A stretch of DNA of 64,000 nucleotides from a bacterium 1XD21-70 (GTDB taxonomy: Bacteria; Bacillota; Clostridia; Lachnospirales; Lachnospiraceae). The first letter of the stretch is position 1, and each line of letters starts with the position of its first letter. Both the position numbers and the translations under genes were made by a program. Below are positions 33,495-42,847 of the stretch, piece by piece. Under the pieces are notes generated by a model, which saw only the letters and a program-made list of their open reading frames with translations, ran no database searches and was not told the DNA's origin. The stretch covers positions 205,347 through 269,346 of the forward strand of contig RAYB01000001.1 of the NCBI GenBank assembly GCA_003669055.1, read 5' to 3'.

Positions 33495-34760
33495 TTATTC
33501 CACCTCCGTACAAATCACGATATTCTTCAAATCCGGATACTCCCCAAAGCTTTCCTTTTTCAGGATTACCTGCTCCATCTCCCCGGGAGCCAGCACCTTT
33601 TTCTTCTTCTTGGAAACCTGGACCCCGTCATAGTATACGCTGATATAGCGGTCCTTATATACATCCGCTACACGGAAACGGACAGTCACCTTCTCCTGCA
33701 TATTATTGATATCCAGGGTCTGAGGCACGGTATAACGGACACCGTTCTCCGCCTTCAGTTCAACCAGATGGGCATTGCCCTTGTCTTCCCCGCTCTTTAC
33801 ATACTCCGCCGCATTGGTTCCTGCCAGGGTGGCTTCCTCGGACACATAGTCCACTAAGTCATGCACATGGAGCACATTGCCGCAGGCAAACACACCCTCC
33901 GCGCTGGTCTCTAGCTGGTCATTGACCTCCGGGCCAGAAGTGATCCGGCTCATGTCAATGCCAATGCTGCGGCTCAGCTCGTTCTCCGGGATCAGGCCGA
34001 CCGACAGCAGCAGCGTATCGCAGCTGTAATGCTCCTCGGTTCCCGGGATCGGTTTGCGGTCCGGCCCTACCTGTGCGATGGTAATGCCGGTCACCCGCTC
34101 CTTGCCCTCGATATCCACAACCGTATGGCTCAGCTTCAGCGGAATGCCGTAGTCGTCCAGGCACTGTACAATATTTCTCTTCAAGCCGCCGGAATAAGGC
34201 ATCAGTTCTGCCACCACCTTTACCTTGGCGCCTTCTAAAGTCATCCTTCTTGCCATGATCAGCCCGATATCACCGGATCCTAAGATCACGACCTCCCTGC
34301 CCACGCTGAACCCTTCGATGTTCATCAGCCTCTGGGCCGTACCGGCAGAATAGATGCCTGCCGGGCGGTAACCCGGAATGTTCAAGGCACCTCTCGGGCG
34401 CTCCCGGCATCCCATAGCCAGGATAATCGCTTTGGCCTGGATGGTGGTCAGGCCGTCCTCCTTGTTGATGACCGTGACTTCCTTATCCTTGTTGATATCA
34501 ATGACCATGGTGTTCAGTTTGTAGGGGATCTTCTCCGCCTCTACCATCTCGATATAACGCGCCGCATACTCCGGCCCGGTCAGTTCTTCCTTGAAGGTAT
34601 GAAGGCCGAACCCATTGTGGATGCACTGATTTAAGATTCCGCCCAGGCAGCCGTCACGCTCCAGAATCAAAATGTCCTGAATGCCTGCCTTCCTCGCAGC
34701 CACTGCTGCCGCAAGCCCCGCAGGACCCCCGCCGATAATTACGATATCATGCTTTGCCAT
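33495..34760 (-). CDS. NAD(P)/FAD-dependent oxidoreductase (glp operon)
   Basis: A 421-residue flavoprotein of the pyridine nucleotide-disulfide reductase superfamily. FAD binding: HDIVIIGGGPAGLAAAVAAR. The stretch CLGGILNQCIHNGFGLHTF holds two cysteines. The NAD-binding motif is VVILGSGDIGLIMARRM, and the second FAD motif is SAEGVFACGNVLHVHD. It probably passes electrons from the GlpA-like subunit to NAD(P) or another carrier, with the DUF1667 protein. Start ATG with GGAGGGCAGC upstream; 12 bases after the GlpA-like gene. Confidence 0.88.
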   Translation of the reverse strand: MAKHDIVIIGGGPAGLAAAVAARKAGIQDILILERDGCLGGILNQCIHNGFGLHTFKEELTGPEYAARYIEMVEAEKIPYKLNTMVIDINKDKEVTVINKEDGLTTIQAKAIILAMGCRERPRGALNIPGYRPAGIYSAGTAQRLMNIEGFSVGREVVILGSGDIGLIMARRMTLEGAKVKVVAELMPYSGGLKRNIVQCLDDYGIPLKLSHTVVDIEGKERVTGITIAQVGPDRKPIPGTEEHYSCDTLLLSVGLIPENELSRSIGIDMSRITSGPEVNDQLETSAEGVFACGNVLHVHDLVDYVSEEATLAGTNAAEYVKSGEDKGNAHLVELKAENGVRYTVPQTLDINNMQEKVTVRFRVADVYKDRYISVYYDGVQVSKKKKKVLAPGEMEQVILKKESFGEYPDLKNIVICTEVE

Positions 34761-34772
34761 CTCGCTGCCCTC

Positions 34773-36209
34773 CTATTTCTGACCGGTCAACATATTGGAA
34801 CCGGGTGCGTTTTTACAAATATCTTCCATCTCCATGCCGCGCTCTCTTGCCAGGATCTCCATGGTCCTGGGGGTGCAAAAGCCTGCCTGGCACCGACCCA
34901 TGCCCTGGCGTACCCGGCGTTTAATGCCGTCTAAGGACACTGCCCCCAAGGTGCGGTTGATCGCATCCACGATCTCCCCCTCGCTGACGCCCTCACAGCG
35001 GCAGATGATGGTTCCATACTCCGGACGTTCCTTAATCAGGGCAGCCCGTTCCTCCTTGCTCAGCTTCTCCGGGCGCACAAAGCCTTTGCGCTTACCGTTC
35101 CACTCTGCCTTCTTCGCAGCCCCTGCCTTCTCGGCTACCTTCTCGGCCAGGTAAACGCCGATTGCCGGTGCGCTGGTCAGCCCCGGGGACTCGATGCCTG
35201 CCGCATCAAAGAAGCCCGGTGCGTCCTCGGCCTCTCCCACAATGAAATCATCCCCGTCTTCATGGGCACGCAGGCCGGAAAAGGAAGTGATCACCTGGCG
35301 GAAGGGCACGTTTTTCACGCTGACGCTTCCCTTTTCCATGATCTCCGCCAGTTCCTCTGCCGTGGTAGCCGTGGCTTCCTTGTCCTCGATATTCTTGGCT
35401 GTCGGCCCGGTCAGGAGATTGCCGTGGATAGTGGGGGTCACCAGGATCCCCTTGCCCAATTTGCCGGGCAGCTGGAAGATCGTATGCTTCACATGGTTTC
35501 CCGCCTCCTTATCCAGCAGGCAGTAATCGCCCTTCCGGGGAGTGATATGAAGCTTCCTTGCACTGACCATATTATGGATTTCATCCGCATAGACACCGGC
35601 AGCATTGATAACATAAGCCGTATGTACCACGCCGCCCTCCGTCTCCAGGTCATAGCCGTCCTCCGTCTTAACAACCTTCTTAACCTCTTCCCGGAAGATA
35701 AACTCCACCCCATTGTCGCAGGCATTCTCAGCCAAGGCAATGGTCATGCCAAAGGGGCAGACAATGCCGCCAGTAGGTGCGTACAGCGCTGCTACCACAG
35801 CGTCGCTGACATTAGGCTCCATAGCCCTGGCCTCATCCCCGGTAATGATCTTTAGATCCGGCACCCCGTTCTTCACGCCCTTGTCATATAATTCCTGCAG
35901 TGCCGGCCGGTCTTCCTCGGCAAAACATAAAATCAAAGAACCGTTCCTGTCAAATTCAAAATCCAGGTCCTCTGCCAGTTCTCCCATCATGCGGTTGCCT
36001 TCCACATTGAACTTGGCCTTCACCGAACCGGGAACCGCGTCATGTCCGGCATGGACAATGGCGCTGTTAGCCTTGGATGTGCCGGAGCAGACATCCTCCT
36101 CCCGCTCAATCAGCGCTGTACGCATCTCATAGCGGGAAAGTTCTCTCGCTATCGCACAGCCGGTCACACCGCCGCCGATAATCACCGCATCGAAATTCCA
36201 TTCCTTCAT
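34773..36209 (-). CDS. FAD-dependent glycerol-3-phosphate dehydrogenase, GlpA-like
   Basis: A 478-residue DAO-family flavoprotein. FAD binding: AVIIGGGVTGCAIARELSRY; substrate-side stretch SGTSKANSAIVHAGHDAVPG; central RKGDYCLLDKEAGNHVKHT. A C-terminal BFD-like [2Fe-2S] domain has cysteines in GTIICRCEGVSEGEIVDAI and GMGRCQAGFCTPRTMEIL. This is the architecture of anaerobic GlpA, which oxidises glycerol-3-phosphate to dihydroxyacetone phosphate. L-2-hydroxyglutarate oxidases look similar, but glpK and glpP nearby favour G3P. It is the first gene of its operon, behind a GlpP-type leader. Start ATG with GGAAGAGA upstream. Confidence 0.87.
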   Translation of the reverse strand: MKEWNFDAVIIGGGVTGCAIARELSRYEMRTALIEREEDVCSGTSKANSAIVHAGHDAVPGSVKAKFNVEGNRMMGELAEDLDFEFDRNGSLILCFAEEDRPALQELYDKGVKNGVPDLKIITGDEARAMEPNVSDAVVAALYAPTGGIVCPFGMTIALAENACDNGVEFIFREEVKKVVKTEDGYDLETEGGVVHTAYVINAAGVYADEIHNMVSARKLHITPRKGDYCLLDKEAGNHVKHTIFQLPGKLGKGILVTPTIHGNLLTGPTAKNIEDKEATATTAEELAEIMEKGSVSVKNVPFRQVITSFSGLRAHEDGDDFIVGEAEDAPGFFDAAGIESPGLTSAPAIGVYLAEKVAEKAGAAKKAEWNGKRKGFVRPEKLSKEERAALIKERPEYGTIICRCEGVSEGEIVDAINRTLGAVSLDGIKRRVRQGMGRCQAGFCTPRTMEILARERGMEMEDICKNAPGSNMLTGQK

Positions 36210-36335
36210 GTCTCTTCCTCCATATACATTTTTGCGCCTCTGCAGCCATGCCCAGGCACAGCCGCACCTACCAGTCAGGTAACAGCCCAGGCACCCCGGA
36301 CTGCTATCCAGTCAGTTACTTCCCCCTCCAAGCCT

Positions 36336-36362
36336 TATAACCGCCGTTCCCGCCGGTTATAA
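36336..36362. repeat. Second hairpin in the glpA-like leader
   Basis: TTATAACCG and CGGTTATAA form a nine-base stem around CCGTTCCCGC. It lies directly after the T-run of the leader terminator, upstream of the GlpA-like gene. It may stabilise the read-through transcript. Confidence 0.5.
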
Positions 36363-36421
36363 AAAAAGAGTAAGGGGAATTAAACGGTCTATCCGCTTCC
36401 TTCACCTTACTCTGTCATCTC
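36361..36421 (-). promoter_or_regulatory. GlpP-type leader terminator of the glp oxidoreductase operon
   Basis: On the minus strand the leader reads GAGATGACAGAG, then a stem GAGTAAGG/CCCCTTACTC (36368-36412) with T7 behind it. The loop contains GCGGATAGACCGTT. The GAGATGACAGAG motif overlaps the 5' arm of the terminator, and both it and the loop sequence recur in the glpK leader. This fits a protein-controlled antiterminator; GlpP is the obvious candidate. Confidence 0.8.
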
Positions 36422-36442
36422 AAAGGTTTTTTAACTGTTATA

Positions 36443-36472
36443 ATGCTACCACAGTTCTACAGGAATTGTCAA
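36443..36472 (-). promoter_or_regulatory. Promoter of the glp oxidoreductase operon
   Basis: TTGACA (36467-36472) is a perfect -35 element. Eighteen bases on is TAGCAT as -10 (36443-36448). The same layout, TTGACA-18-TAATAT, drives glpK. The leader terminator begins about 22 bases further downstream. Confidence 0.65.
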
Positions 36473-36518
36473 GACAATTTTACCATTTCAATTTGTTAAC
36501 TTTTTAACCATTTTGTCA

Positions 36519-37220
36519 CTATTCACTAATAGTAATCACGCCCGACATCTCTGCCAGATGGGAAAATAAGGTTGCCTTGTCAAAACCCGGAGGATAAACC
36601 ACCTCAAACTCCAGCTTGACCTCTTCTTTTTTATTTTTATGGATCTTAACCGAAGCCACATCTACCCTGGAATCATCCAGGTATTTCCGCATATTCTTGA
36701 CTGCATCCGCCTCCTGGACAAGGGTCATGCGGATCATTCCCGCAGAAGCCACCTTGGCCAGATAAGAAATCCGGTGGGTGATGATCTGCATCACAACCAG
36801 CAGCAAGGTGGAGGCAATCCCGATCACATAAAGCCCGGATCCTACCGTCAGCCCGACGCTTGCCGTTGCCCACATCCCGGCCGCCGTTGTCAGCCCGTTG
36901 ACCAGATTGTTCCTGACAAAAATAATCCCTGCACCCAGAAAGCCCACGCCGCTGACCACCTGCGCCGCCACTCGGGCCCCGTCGTGATCCGGCATATCCA
37001 TAAAACCATACTTGGATACCACCATGGCCAGGGCTGAACCCAGTGCCACAATCGCGTGGGTGCGGGTACCTGCCGACTTATTGCGGTTCTTCCTTTCATT
37101 TCCGATCATCCAGCCCAAAATACAGGCTAATCCCACACGAAAAATCAATTCCGCCTCACTTAGCAGAAACATCGGATCCGTCAACCCACGGATTGCCATC
37201 CCAAGTGAATCAACTGTCAT
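36519..37220 (-). CDS. MgtC/SapB-family membrane protein
   Basis: A 233-residue protein with four to five N-terminal membrane helices and a soluble C-terminal domain. Family motifs: LACILGWMIGNERKNRNKSAG, GTRTHAIVALGSALAMVVSK, and AAQVVSGVGFLGAGIIFVRN, followed by TTAAGMWATASVGLTVGSG. The C-terminal part (about 145-233) looks ACT-like. MgtC proteins affect magnesium or membrane-potential homeostasis. Start ATG with AGGAGG upstream. It follows glpK by 61 bases and has no visible promoter of its own, so it is probably cotranscribed. Confidence 0.92.
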   Translation of the reverse strand: MTVDSLGMAIRGLTDPMFLLSEAELIFRVGLACILGWMIGNERKNRNKSAGTRTHAIVALGSALAMVVSKYGFMDMPDHDGARVAAQVVSGVGFLGAGIIFVRNNLVNGLTTAAGMWATASVGLTVGSGLYVIGIASTLLLVVMQIITHRISYLAKVASAGMIRMTLVQEADAVKNMRKYLDDSRVDVASVKIHKNKKEEVKLEFEVVYPPGFDKATLFSHLAEMSGVITISE

Positions 37221-37281
37221 ATGTATTACCTCCTGTTATTGATATTGCCCGCAACCGTTCAGGCTGCCAAACCGGCAGCGC

Positions 37282-38778
37282 CTACTCTTCCTCTGACCAG
37301 CAAAGCGCACACTTCACCGCACGCTTCCATCCCTTCACCAGCTTCTGCCGGCGTTCCTCCTCCATGGTGCTCACAAAAGAGCGGGAAACCTGCCAGTTTT
37401 TGCGGATCTCTTCCTTGCTCTTCCAGTAGCCCACAGCCAGCCCTGCCAGATAAGCCGCGCCCAAAGCTGTCGTCTCGATACACTCCGGGCGGACTATCTC
37501 CGCATTCAGGATATCCGACTGGAACTGCATCAGGAAGTTATTCGCACAGGCTCCCCCGTCCACCTTCAGCTTCTTTAGGGGGATCCCGGAATCCTGCTGC
37601 ATTGCCTCAATCAGATCCGATACCTGGTAGGCCATGGACTCCACCGTTGCCCGGATAAAATGCTCCTTATTGGTGCCGCGGGTCACCCCTACAATCGTCC
37701 CCCGGGCATACTGATCCCAGTAAGGGGCTCCCAGCCCTGCAAAGGCCGGCACCACGTACACGCCCCCCGTGTCTTCAACCGAACCGCAGTACTCCTCCGT
37801 CTGCCCGGCTGTACGCACCATGCGCATCTCGTCCCGCAGCCACTGTACGGCAGCCCCCGCCACGAACACACTGCCCTCCAGGGCATACTGGCTCTCACCC
37901 TGGCTGCTGGCCGCAATCGTAGTCAGCAGTCCATGGTGGGATTTGACCGCCGCATTCCCGGTATTCATCAGCAAGAAACAGCCCGTGCCGTAAGTATTTT
38001 TCATTTCACCGGCATCAAAGCAGCACTGCCCGAACAACGCTGCCTGCTGGTCCCCGGCGGCCCCGGCAATCGGAATCTTCCCCCCCATCACGTCCGATGA
38101 GGTGTAGCCGTAGACACAGCTGGAAGGCTTCACATCCGGCAGCATGCATTTGGGAATCCTGAAATATTCCAGGATCTCCTCATCCCAGCATTTTTTGTGG
38201 ATGTCAAAAAGCATGGTACGCGCCGCATTGGTATAATCCGTCACATGGATGCAGCCCTTCGTCAGGTTCCAGATCAGCCACGTATCCACCGTGCCGAACA
38301 GCAGATCCCCCCGTTCGGCCCGCTCCCTGGCCCCCTCCACATGGTCCAGGATCCACGCAATCTTGCTCCCCGAAAAGTAAGCGTCCGGAATCAGCCCGGT
38401 GCGGTCAATGACCATCTCCTCCAGCCCGTCCTCCTTCAGCTTCTCAATGCGGTCTGCCGTGCGGCGGCACTGCCAGACAATCGCATTGTACACCGGCTCC
38501 CCGGTATCCCGGTCCCAGACAACCGTGGTCTCCCTCTGGTTCGTGATGCCGATGGCGGCAATGTCACTGTAATGGGCGCCGATCTTCCCCATCGCCTCCA
38601 TGGTCACCGAGAGCTGCGAAGACCAGATCTCCATCGGGTTGTGCTCCACCCAGCCCGGCTGAGGATAAATCTGTGTAAATTCCTTCTGCGCCACACTGCA
38701 GATGGTTCCCTGCTCATCGAACAGGATACACCGGGAACTGGTGGTTCCCTGGTCCAGTGCAATTACATACTTACCCAT
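37282..38778 (-). CDS. glpK: Glycerol kinase
   Basis: A 498-residue FGGY kinase that makes glycerol-3-phosphate from glycerol and ATP. Motifs: [48 protein letters not shown], the phosphate-binding [20 protein letters not shown] with [14 protein letters not shown], and the FGGY signature [20 protein letters not shown]. The ATG at 38778 has AGGAGAAGG upstream; the longer frame to 38922 is the leader RNA, not protein. HPr-dependent phosphorylation site context was not recognised. It is preceded by a GlpP-type leader terminator. Confidence 0.96.
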   Translation of the reverse strand: MGKYVIALDQGTTSSRCILFDEQGTICSVAQKEFTQIYPQPGWVEHNPMEIWSSQLSVTMEAMGKIGAHYSDIAAIGITNQRETTVVWDRDTGEPVYNAIVWQCRRTADRIEKLKEDGLEEMVIDRTGLIPDAYFSGSKIAWILDHVEGARERAERGDLLFGTVDTWLIWNLTKGCIHVTDYTNAARTMLFDIHKKCWDEEILEYFRIPKCMLPDVKPSSCVYGYTSSDVMGGKIPIAGAAGDQQAALFGQCCFDAGEMKNTYGTGCFLLMNTGNAAVKSHHGLLTTIAASSQGESQYALEGSVFVAGAAVQWLRDEMRMVRTAGQTEEYCGSVEDTGGVYVVPAFAGLGAPYWDQYARGTIVGVTRGTNKEHFIRATVESMAYQVSDLIEAMQQDSGIPLKKLKVDGGACANNFLMQFQSDILNAEIVRPECIETTALGAAYLAGLAVGYWKSKEEIRKNWQVSRSFVSTMEEERRQKLVKGWKRAVKCALCWSEEE

Positions 38779-38870
38779 TTCCTTCTCCTCCTGTTCCGCC
38801 TTGCCAATGACCAACCCATTCCCGCATTCCGCCCACAGGCAAAGGATTGTTAAACTTTTGCCAAATGGTA

Positions 38871-38925
38871 TAGAAAAAGCAGGGATGAACGGTCGCCCGC
38901 ATTCATCTACCTGCTCTGTCATCTC
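38871..38925 (-). promoter_or_regulatory. GlpP-type leader terminator of glpK
   Basis: On the minus strand GAGATGACAGAG (38914-38925) is followed by a stem of GCAGG-GATGAA with TTCATC-CCTGC (38879-38914, a two-base bulge) and TTTTTCT. The loop has TGCGGGCGACCGTT. The motif, its place at the foot of the stem and the GCGG...GACCGTT loop all match the leader at 36361-36421, although the stems differ in sequence. Confidence 0.82.
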
Positions 38926-38953
38926 TAAGGCGTTATTGTATTCTATATGTTTA

Positions 38954-38983
38954 ATATTACCATGAATTCTTGAAGTATGTCAA
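38954..38983 (-). promoter_or_regulatory. glpK promoter
   Basis: TTGACA (38978-38983) and TAATAT (38954-38959) are 18 bases apart on the minus strand, upstream of the leader terminator. Confidence 0.65.
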
Positions 38984-39038
38984 GCACAAATGTGAATTTT
39001 TATCATAATAGGAACGCCTGCCTCTGCTTTGCCAAAAG

Positions 39039-39551
39039 CTAAAGCACCAATGAAGGAGCCGAATACACGCGGGCTGCCAACTCACTATCCAGCATATAAA
39101 GCGCCCTCGGGTCGGAACCAAACAATTCAAATTTTTTGATCAGGCCTTCGGCATTGGTTTCCTCTTCCCCCTGCTCCTTTACAAACCAGTCGAGGAACTG
39201 CATCGTGCGGAAGTCTTTCGCCTCGTTTGCCGCGCCGTAGATGGCATGGATCAGGCCGGTCACATACTGCTCATGTTCATAACCTGCCTTCAGCGGATCG
39301 GAAAAGGAAGCAAACTCCTTGCCTGGCTTTTCAATCGCCTCCAGCGTCACTTTACAGCCATTGTTCTGTAAGTACTGCATAAACAGCATGGCATGGTCCC
39401 TCTCCTCCTGTGCCTGGACCTTATACCAGTTGGCAAAGCCCTCCAGCCCCTGATCCGCATAGTAATTGGAAAAATCCAGGTACAGGTAGGCAGAATAAAA
39501 TTCTTTGTTCACCTGCGTATTCAGCAGTTCCTTCACTTTTGTATCTAACAT
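39039..39551 (-). CDS. ftnA: Non-heme ferritin
   Basis: A 170-residue four-helix-bundle iron-storage protein. Iron-oxidation residues appear in QVNKEFYSAYLYLDFSNYYA (Glu, Tyr) and KVQAQEERDHAMLFMQYL (ExxH). A second half helix ends DWFVKEQGEEETNAEGLIKK. The length and the EERDHA motif are those of bacterial ferritin rather than bacterioferritin. I use the ATG at 39551 with AGGAGGA six bases upstream. It follows the SanA-like gene by 13 bases. Confidence 0.94.
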   Translation of the reverse strand: MLDTKVKELLNTQVNKEFYSAYLYLDFSNYYADQGLEGFANWYKVQAQEERDHAMLFMQYLQNNGCKVTLEAIEKPGKEFASFSDPLKAGYEHEQYVTGLIHAIYGAANEAKDFRTMQFLDWFVKEQGEEETNAEGLIKKFELFGSDPRALYMLDSELAARVYSAPSLVL

Positions 39552-39564
39552 ATTTTTATCCTCC

Positions 39565-40266
39565 TCAGTCATTTGTCATGTCGCCGTCTCCGCTGACAGG
39601 GATCACATCCCCCAAATAGGTTGGCTTTGGCTGCAATAAACAATAAAGGATGTCCTTGTTCCTGGCAAGGATCTCCCTCGCATCCCTTATCCGCTGCCCT
39701 CCGTAACGGATTTTTTTGGCCGGGACCCCCCACAGTTCCAGCCCCAGGCAAGTCCCGTCATATAAGGCCCGGTAAAGATGGTATTCCTGGGTTACCACAA
39801 TGGCTTTCTCTACCTGGAATATATCCCTTGCCCGGTACATGCTCTCATAAGTAGAAAATCCGGCATGGTCCATAAAGATATCCCGGGACGGCACGCCCCT
39901 ATCCATGGCATATTGTTTCATCTGGTTTACTTCGTCATACTGTACCCTTCCATGGTCCCCGCTCATCAAGATCTTCGGAGCCGCACCGGATAAATAGAGG
40001 TCTATCCCCATATCCAGGCGGTCCTTAAGCATCTGTGTCGGCTCCCCGTCCGGGCGCAGCCCGCATCCCAAAACCAGGATGCAGTCTGCCAAAGGCAGCG
40101 GCTTGTCCCCGCTGTCAATAATTCTTTTCACGCTGCTTTTCTTTACATAGTAATTGCCTGCAAGCAGGCACCCTGTCCCGGCCACTGCCAAGATCAGGCA
40201 GCACCTAAACAGGATACAAATCCCCCGCAACAGCCTCTTCTTTAAACCGTTATTCGCCATCCTCAT
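39565..40266 (-). CDS. SanA/YdcF-like DUF218 membrane protein
   Basis: A 233-residue protein with one N-terminal membrane helix (GICILFRCCLILAVAGTGCL), so the DUF218 domain probably faces outward. Family stretches: PLADCILVLGCGLRPDGEPT, KILMSGDHGRVQYDEVNQMK and AIVVTQEYHLYRALYDGTCL. SanA-type proteins affect envelope permeability, for example to vancomycin, by an unknown activity. Start is ATG at 40266 or 40260. It overlaps the region of the hybrid kinase stop and precedes ferritin closely. Confidence 0.85.
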   Translation of the reverse strand: MRMANNGLKKRLLRGICILFRCCLILAVAGTGCLLAGNYYVKKSSVKRIIDSGDKPLPLADCILVLGCGLRPDGEPTQMLKDRLDMGIDLYLSGAAPKILMSGDHGRVQYDEVNQMKQYAMDRGVPSRDIFMDHAGFSTYESMYRARDIFQVEKAIVVTQEYHLYRALYDGTCLGLELWGVPAKKIRYGGQRIRDAREILARNKDILYCLLQPKPTYLGDVIPVSGDGDMTND

Positions 40267-40267
40267 C

Positions 40268-42817
40268 CTACGCTTCTTTTCTGTGGACAAATTTGTTCAG
40301 CAGCCGGGATACCTCCTGGACATCAATCGGCTTGGCCACGTGCGCGTTCATCCCACAATCCAGGCAGCGCTTGATATCCTCCGAAAATGCATCTGCGGTC
40401 ATGGCAATGATCGGAATGTCTGCGTCTGCCCGGTCCATCTTCCGGATGCCCCATGCTGCCTCATATCCCGTCATCACCGGCATGCGCAGATCCATCAGTA
40501 CTGCTTTATAGTAGCCTACCGGGGATGCCTGGAACATATCTATACAGATCTGCCCGTTCTCTGCCCGCTCAAGTTCCATGCCAAGTTCGGATAATAGTTC
40601 CTCCGCAATCTCCCAGTTCAGGTCATTATCCTCCGCCAGCAAAATTTTCATGCCTGCAAAGCCGTCTGCCGCCTCTAATTCTTCTTCCTCGCGTTCCATG
40701 TTCCCTGCATACGGTTTGAGCCCATAATACAGCGTGGATTTAAACAACGGCTTGGAGATGAAGCCGGTCACCCCGGCATCCTTCGCCCGTTCCTCAATCT
40801 CACTCCAGTCATAGGCAGAAATCAACAGGATCGGAACCTGGTCGCCCATGCACCTGCGGATCCTTTTCGCAGTCTCGATCCCGTCAATCCCCGGAAGTTT
40901 CCAATCCAGCAGGATCACTTGGTATTCCTGATGCTTCTCATGGCTTATTTTTACCATCTCGATGGCATTCTCCCCGTCCAGCGTCCATTCTGCATCAATG
41001 CCGATGGCTTTCAGCGATGTTACCGTGCTCTCGCATAGCTGCTGGTCATCGTCAACCACCAGCATCCTCCACCGCGGCAGAACCATATCTGCTTCCTGGA
41101 TCTCCGCTTTCTCCATATCGAGCGTCACATGGAATTCACTTCCTTTGCCCAATTCGCTGTCCACCTGGATGATGCCTCCCATGGCATCGACGATATACTT
41201 GGTAATCGTCATCCCCAGCCCGGTTCCCTCTGTCTTGCGCACCCGTGCGCTGTCTTCCCTGGTAAATGAGTCAAAAATCTTCTCCCTGAATTCCGGCGTC
41301 ATGCCGATCCCGCTGTCCTTCACCCTCAGATGGATCCGCACCATATCCTCCCCCTTAGGGGACTCCTCTTCATATAAAGCCACCCGGATGCTTCCCCCAT
41401 CCGGCGTAAACTTAATCGCATTGGATAACAGGTTCAGGAGTATCTGGTTAAAACGCACGCTGTCGCAGCACACGTTCTCGGTCTGTATGTCATGGATAGA
41501 AACATCAAACTTCTGCTGTTTTGCCTTCACCTGGGGCTGTACAATACTTACGATGCTGTCCATGACCTCCCGTAAAGATACCTGGTCCACGTTGAGCGTC
41601 ATCTTCCCGCTCTCGATCTTGGACATATCCAGCACATCATTAATCAGGCCAAGCAAATGCTTGCTGGACAAGGCAATCTTCCTTAAACAGTTCTGAACCT
41701 GCTTGGGGTTGTCCATATTAGCGGTAGCTATGGCTGTCATCCCGACAATCGCATTCATCGGCGTCCTGATATCATGGCTCATGTTGGACAGAAATTCACT
41801 TTTTGCCTTGTTGGCAAAAACCGCCTCCTTCCTCGCCTCCTCCAGCTGGCAGATCTGCTGCCTGGTAAAGTGATAATACTTGGCAAATACGGCCAGCAGG
41901 GCAATCAGGATCACGGCACATCCGGCCAGGCCCATCACCTCCCACTGGATCCCCAGGCGGTTCACTACCTGGTCCAGCTGCCCATACGGCATGACGGTCA
42001 CCAAAAACCACTCGGAATACGGAAGCTTTGTGCAATACAGATGGCGCCGTTCCTGCAGTTGCTGAATCACGACAGAATAGTCCTCATTCATATCCATGGC
42101 AGCAACCAGTTCCTTTATAATCTTCTCTGCCACCCCCGGCTCCCCTTCAAAAAGTGCCCGGATACGGTCAAAGTAATTGTCCCTGAAAGCTTCCGAACTC
42201 CGGATGACAAAGGTGCCGTCGCGCCGGATGATATGGGAATACACCAATGACTCTTCCCCTTCCAGGGAAAGCAGATTACTGATGTAATCCACCGGGAGCC
42301 CGGCCACAATCGCCGTGCTGTTCTTGCCGTTCTCCATAGGGCAGGCAGTTGAAACCCCAAGCAGCACTACGTTTTCCCCATGGGCATCCAACCCTACTGC
42401 CACCTTTTTCCCATGGTTGTTCAATGAATTAAGGAACGGTTCCGGGTCTGCCACCTTCAGCAGGTCGCCGTACAGCATCTCAAATTCCCCGTCTTCCGAA
42501 TAAAATGCCAGATACTCAAACCCTCTGGCCTGGGCACTGTAAACCAGTTCCTCCCGCAGTTCCCTGCCGTCCTTATGTTTCCCGGATGCGATCATCCTTT
42601 CCATGTCTTCCACATGGGACAGGCGCATTTCCATGGTAGTCGCGAAATGCAAAACAATCCTTTCGTTCATGCCGGACATATAGATATTCCCCACTTCGCT
42701 GATGGTTTCGGAACTTTTTCTATTCACATAGAATGCAAGGAACGAAAAAATAGCAACGCAAAGAACCGACACGAGAACCAGGCTGGTTTGCAAAAATCGT
42801 ATGGTTTTATTTTTCAT
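40268..42817 (-). CDS. Hybrid sensor histidine kinase with two receiver domains
   Basis: An 849-residue membrane kinase. Transmembrane helices lie near 9-31 and 292-313 and enclose an extracellular Cache-like sensor. The HisKA box [20 protein letters not shown] has the phosphorylated His at about 348. The ATPase domain shows NQILLNLLSNAIKFTPDGGS and EGTGLGMTITKYIVDAMGG. Two receivers follow: WRMLVVDDDQQLCES and KILLAEDNDLNWEIAEELL. Start ATG with AGGAGAGG upstream. The Hpt gene lies 30 bases upstream and the HD-GYP/GGDEF regulator before that, giving a phosphorelay. Stimulus unknown. Confidence 0.92.
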   Translation of the reverse strand: MKNKTIRFLQTSLVLVSVLCVAIFSFLAFYVNRKSSETISEVGNIYMSGMNERIVLHFATTMEMRLSHVEDMERMIASGKHKDGRELREELVYSAQARGFEYLAFYSEDGEFEMLYGDLLKVADPEPFLNSLNNHGKKVAVGLDAHGENVVLLGVSTACPMENGKNSTAIVAGLPVDYISNLLSLEGEESLVYSHIIRRDGTFVIRSSEAFRDNYFDRIRALFEGEPGVAEKIIKELVAAMDMNEDYSVVIQQLQERRHLYCTKLPYSEWFLVTVMPYGQLDQVVNRLGIQWEVMGLAGCAVILIALLAVFAKYYHFTRQQICQLEEARKEAVFANKAKSEFLSNMSHDIRTPMNAIVGMTAIATANMDNPKQVQNCLRKIALSSKHLLGLINDVLDMSKIESGKMTLNVDQVSLREVMDSIVSIVQPQVKAKQQKFDVSIHDIQTENVCCDSVRFNQILLNLLSNAIKFTPDGGSIRVALYEEESPKGEDMVRIHLRVKDSGIGMTPEFREKIFDSFTREDSARVRKTEGTGLGMTITKYIVDAMGGIIQVDSELGKGSEFHVTLDMEKAEIQEADMVLPRWRMLVVDDDQQLCESTVTSLKAIGIDAEWTLDGENAIEMVKISHEKHQEYQVILLDWKLPGIDGIETAKRIRRCMGDQVPILLISAYDWSEIEERAKDAGVTGFISKPLFKSTLYYGLKPYAGNMEREEEELEAADGFAGMKILLAEDNDLNWEIAEELLSELGMELERAENGQICIDMFQASPVGYYKAVLMDLRMPVMTGYEAAWGIRKMDRADADIPIIAMTADAFSEDIKRCLDCGMNAHVAKPIDVQEVSRLLNKFVHRKEA

Positions 42818-42847
42818 CAAAACCTCTCCTTGAAAACTCATCCGCAA

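Noticed and set aside
34795..36132. Long plus-strand frames opposite the glp oxidoreductases
   Set aside because: They are shadows of GC-rich minus-strand genes with clear domains.
38779..38922. N-terminal extension of glycerol kinase
   Set aside because: It coincides with the leader terminator and the family starts at [12 protein letters not shown].
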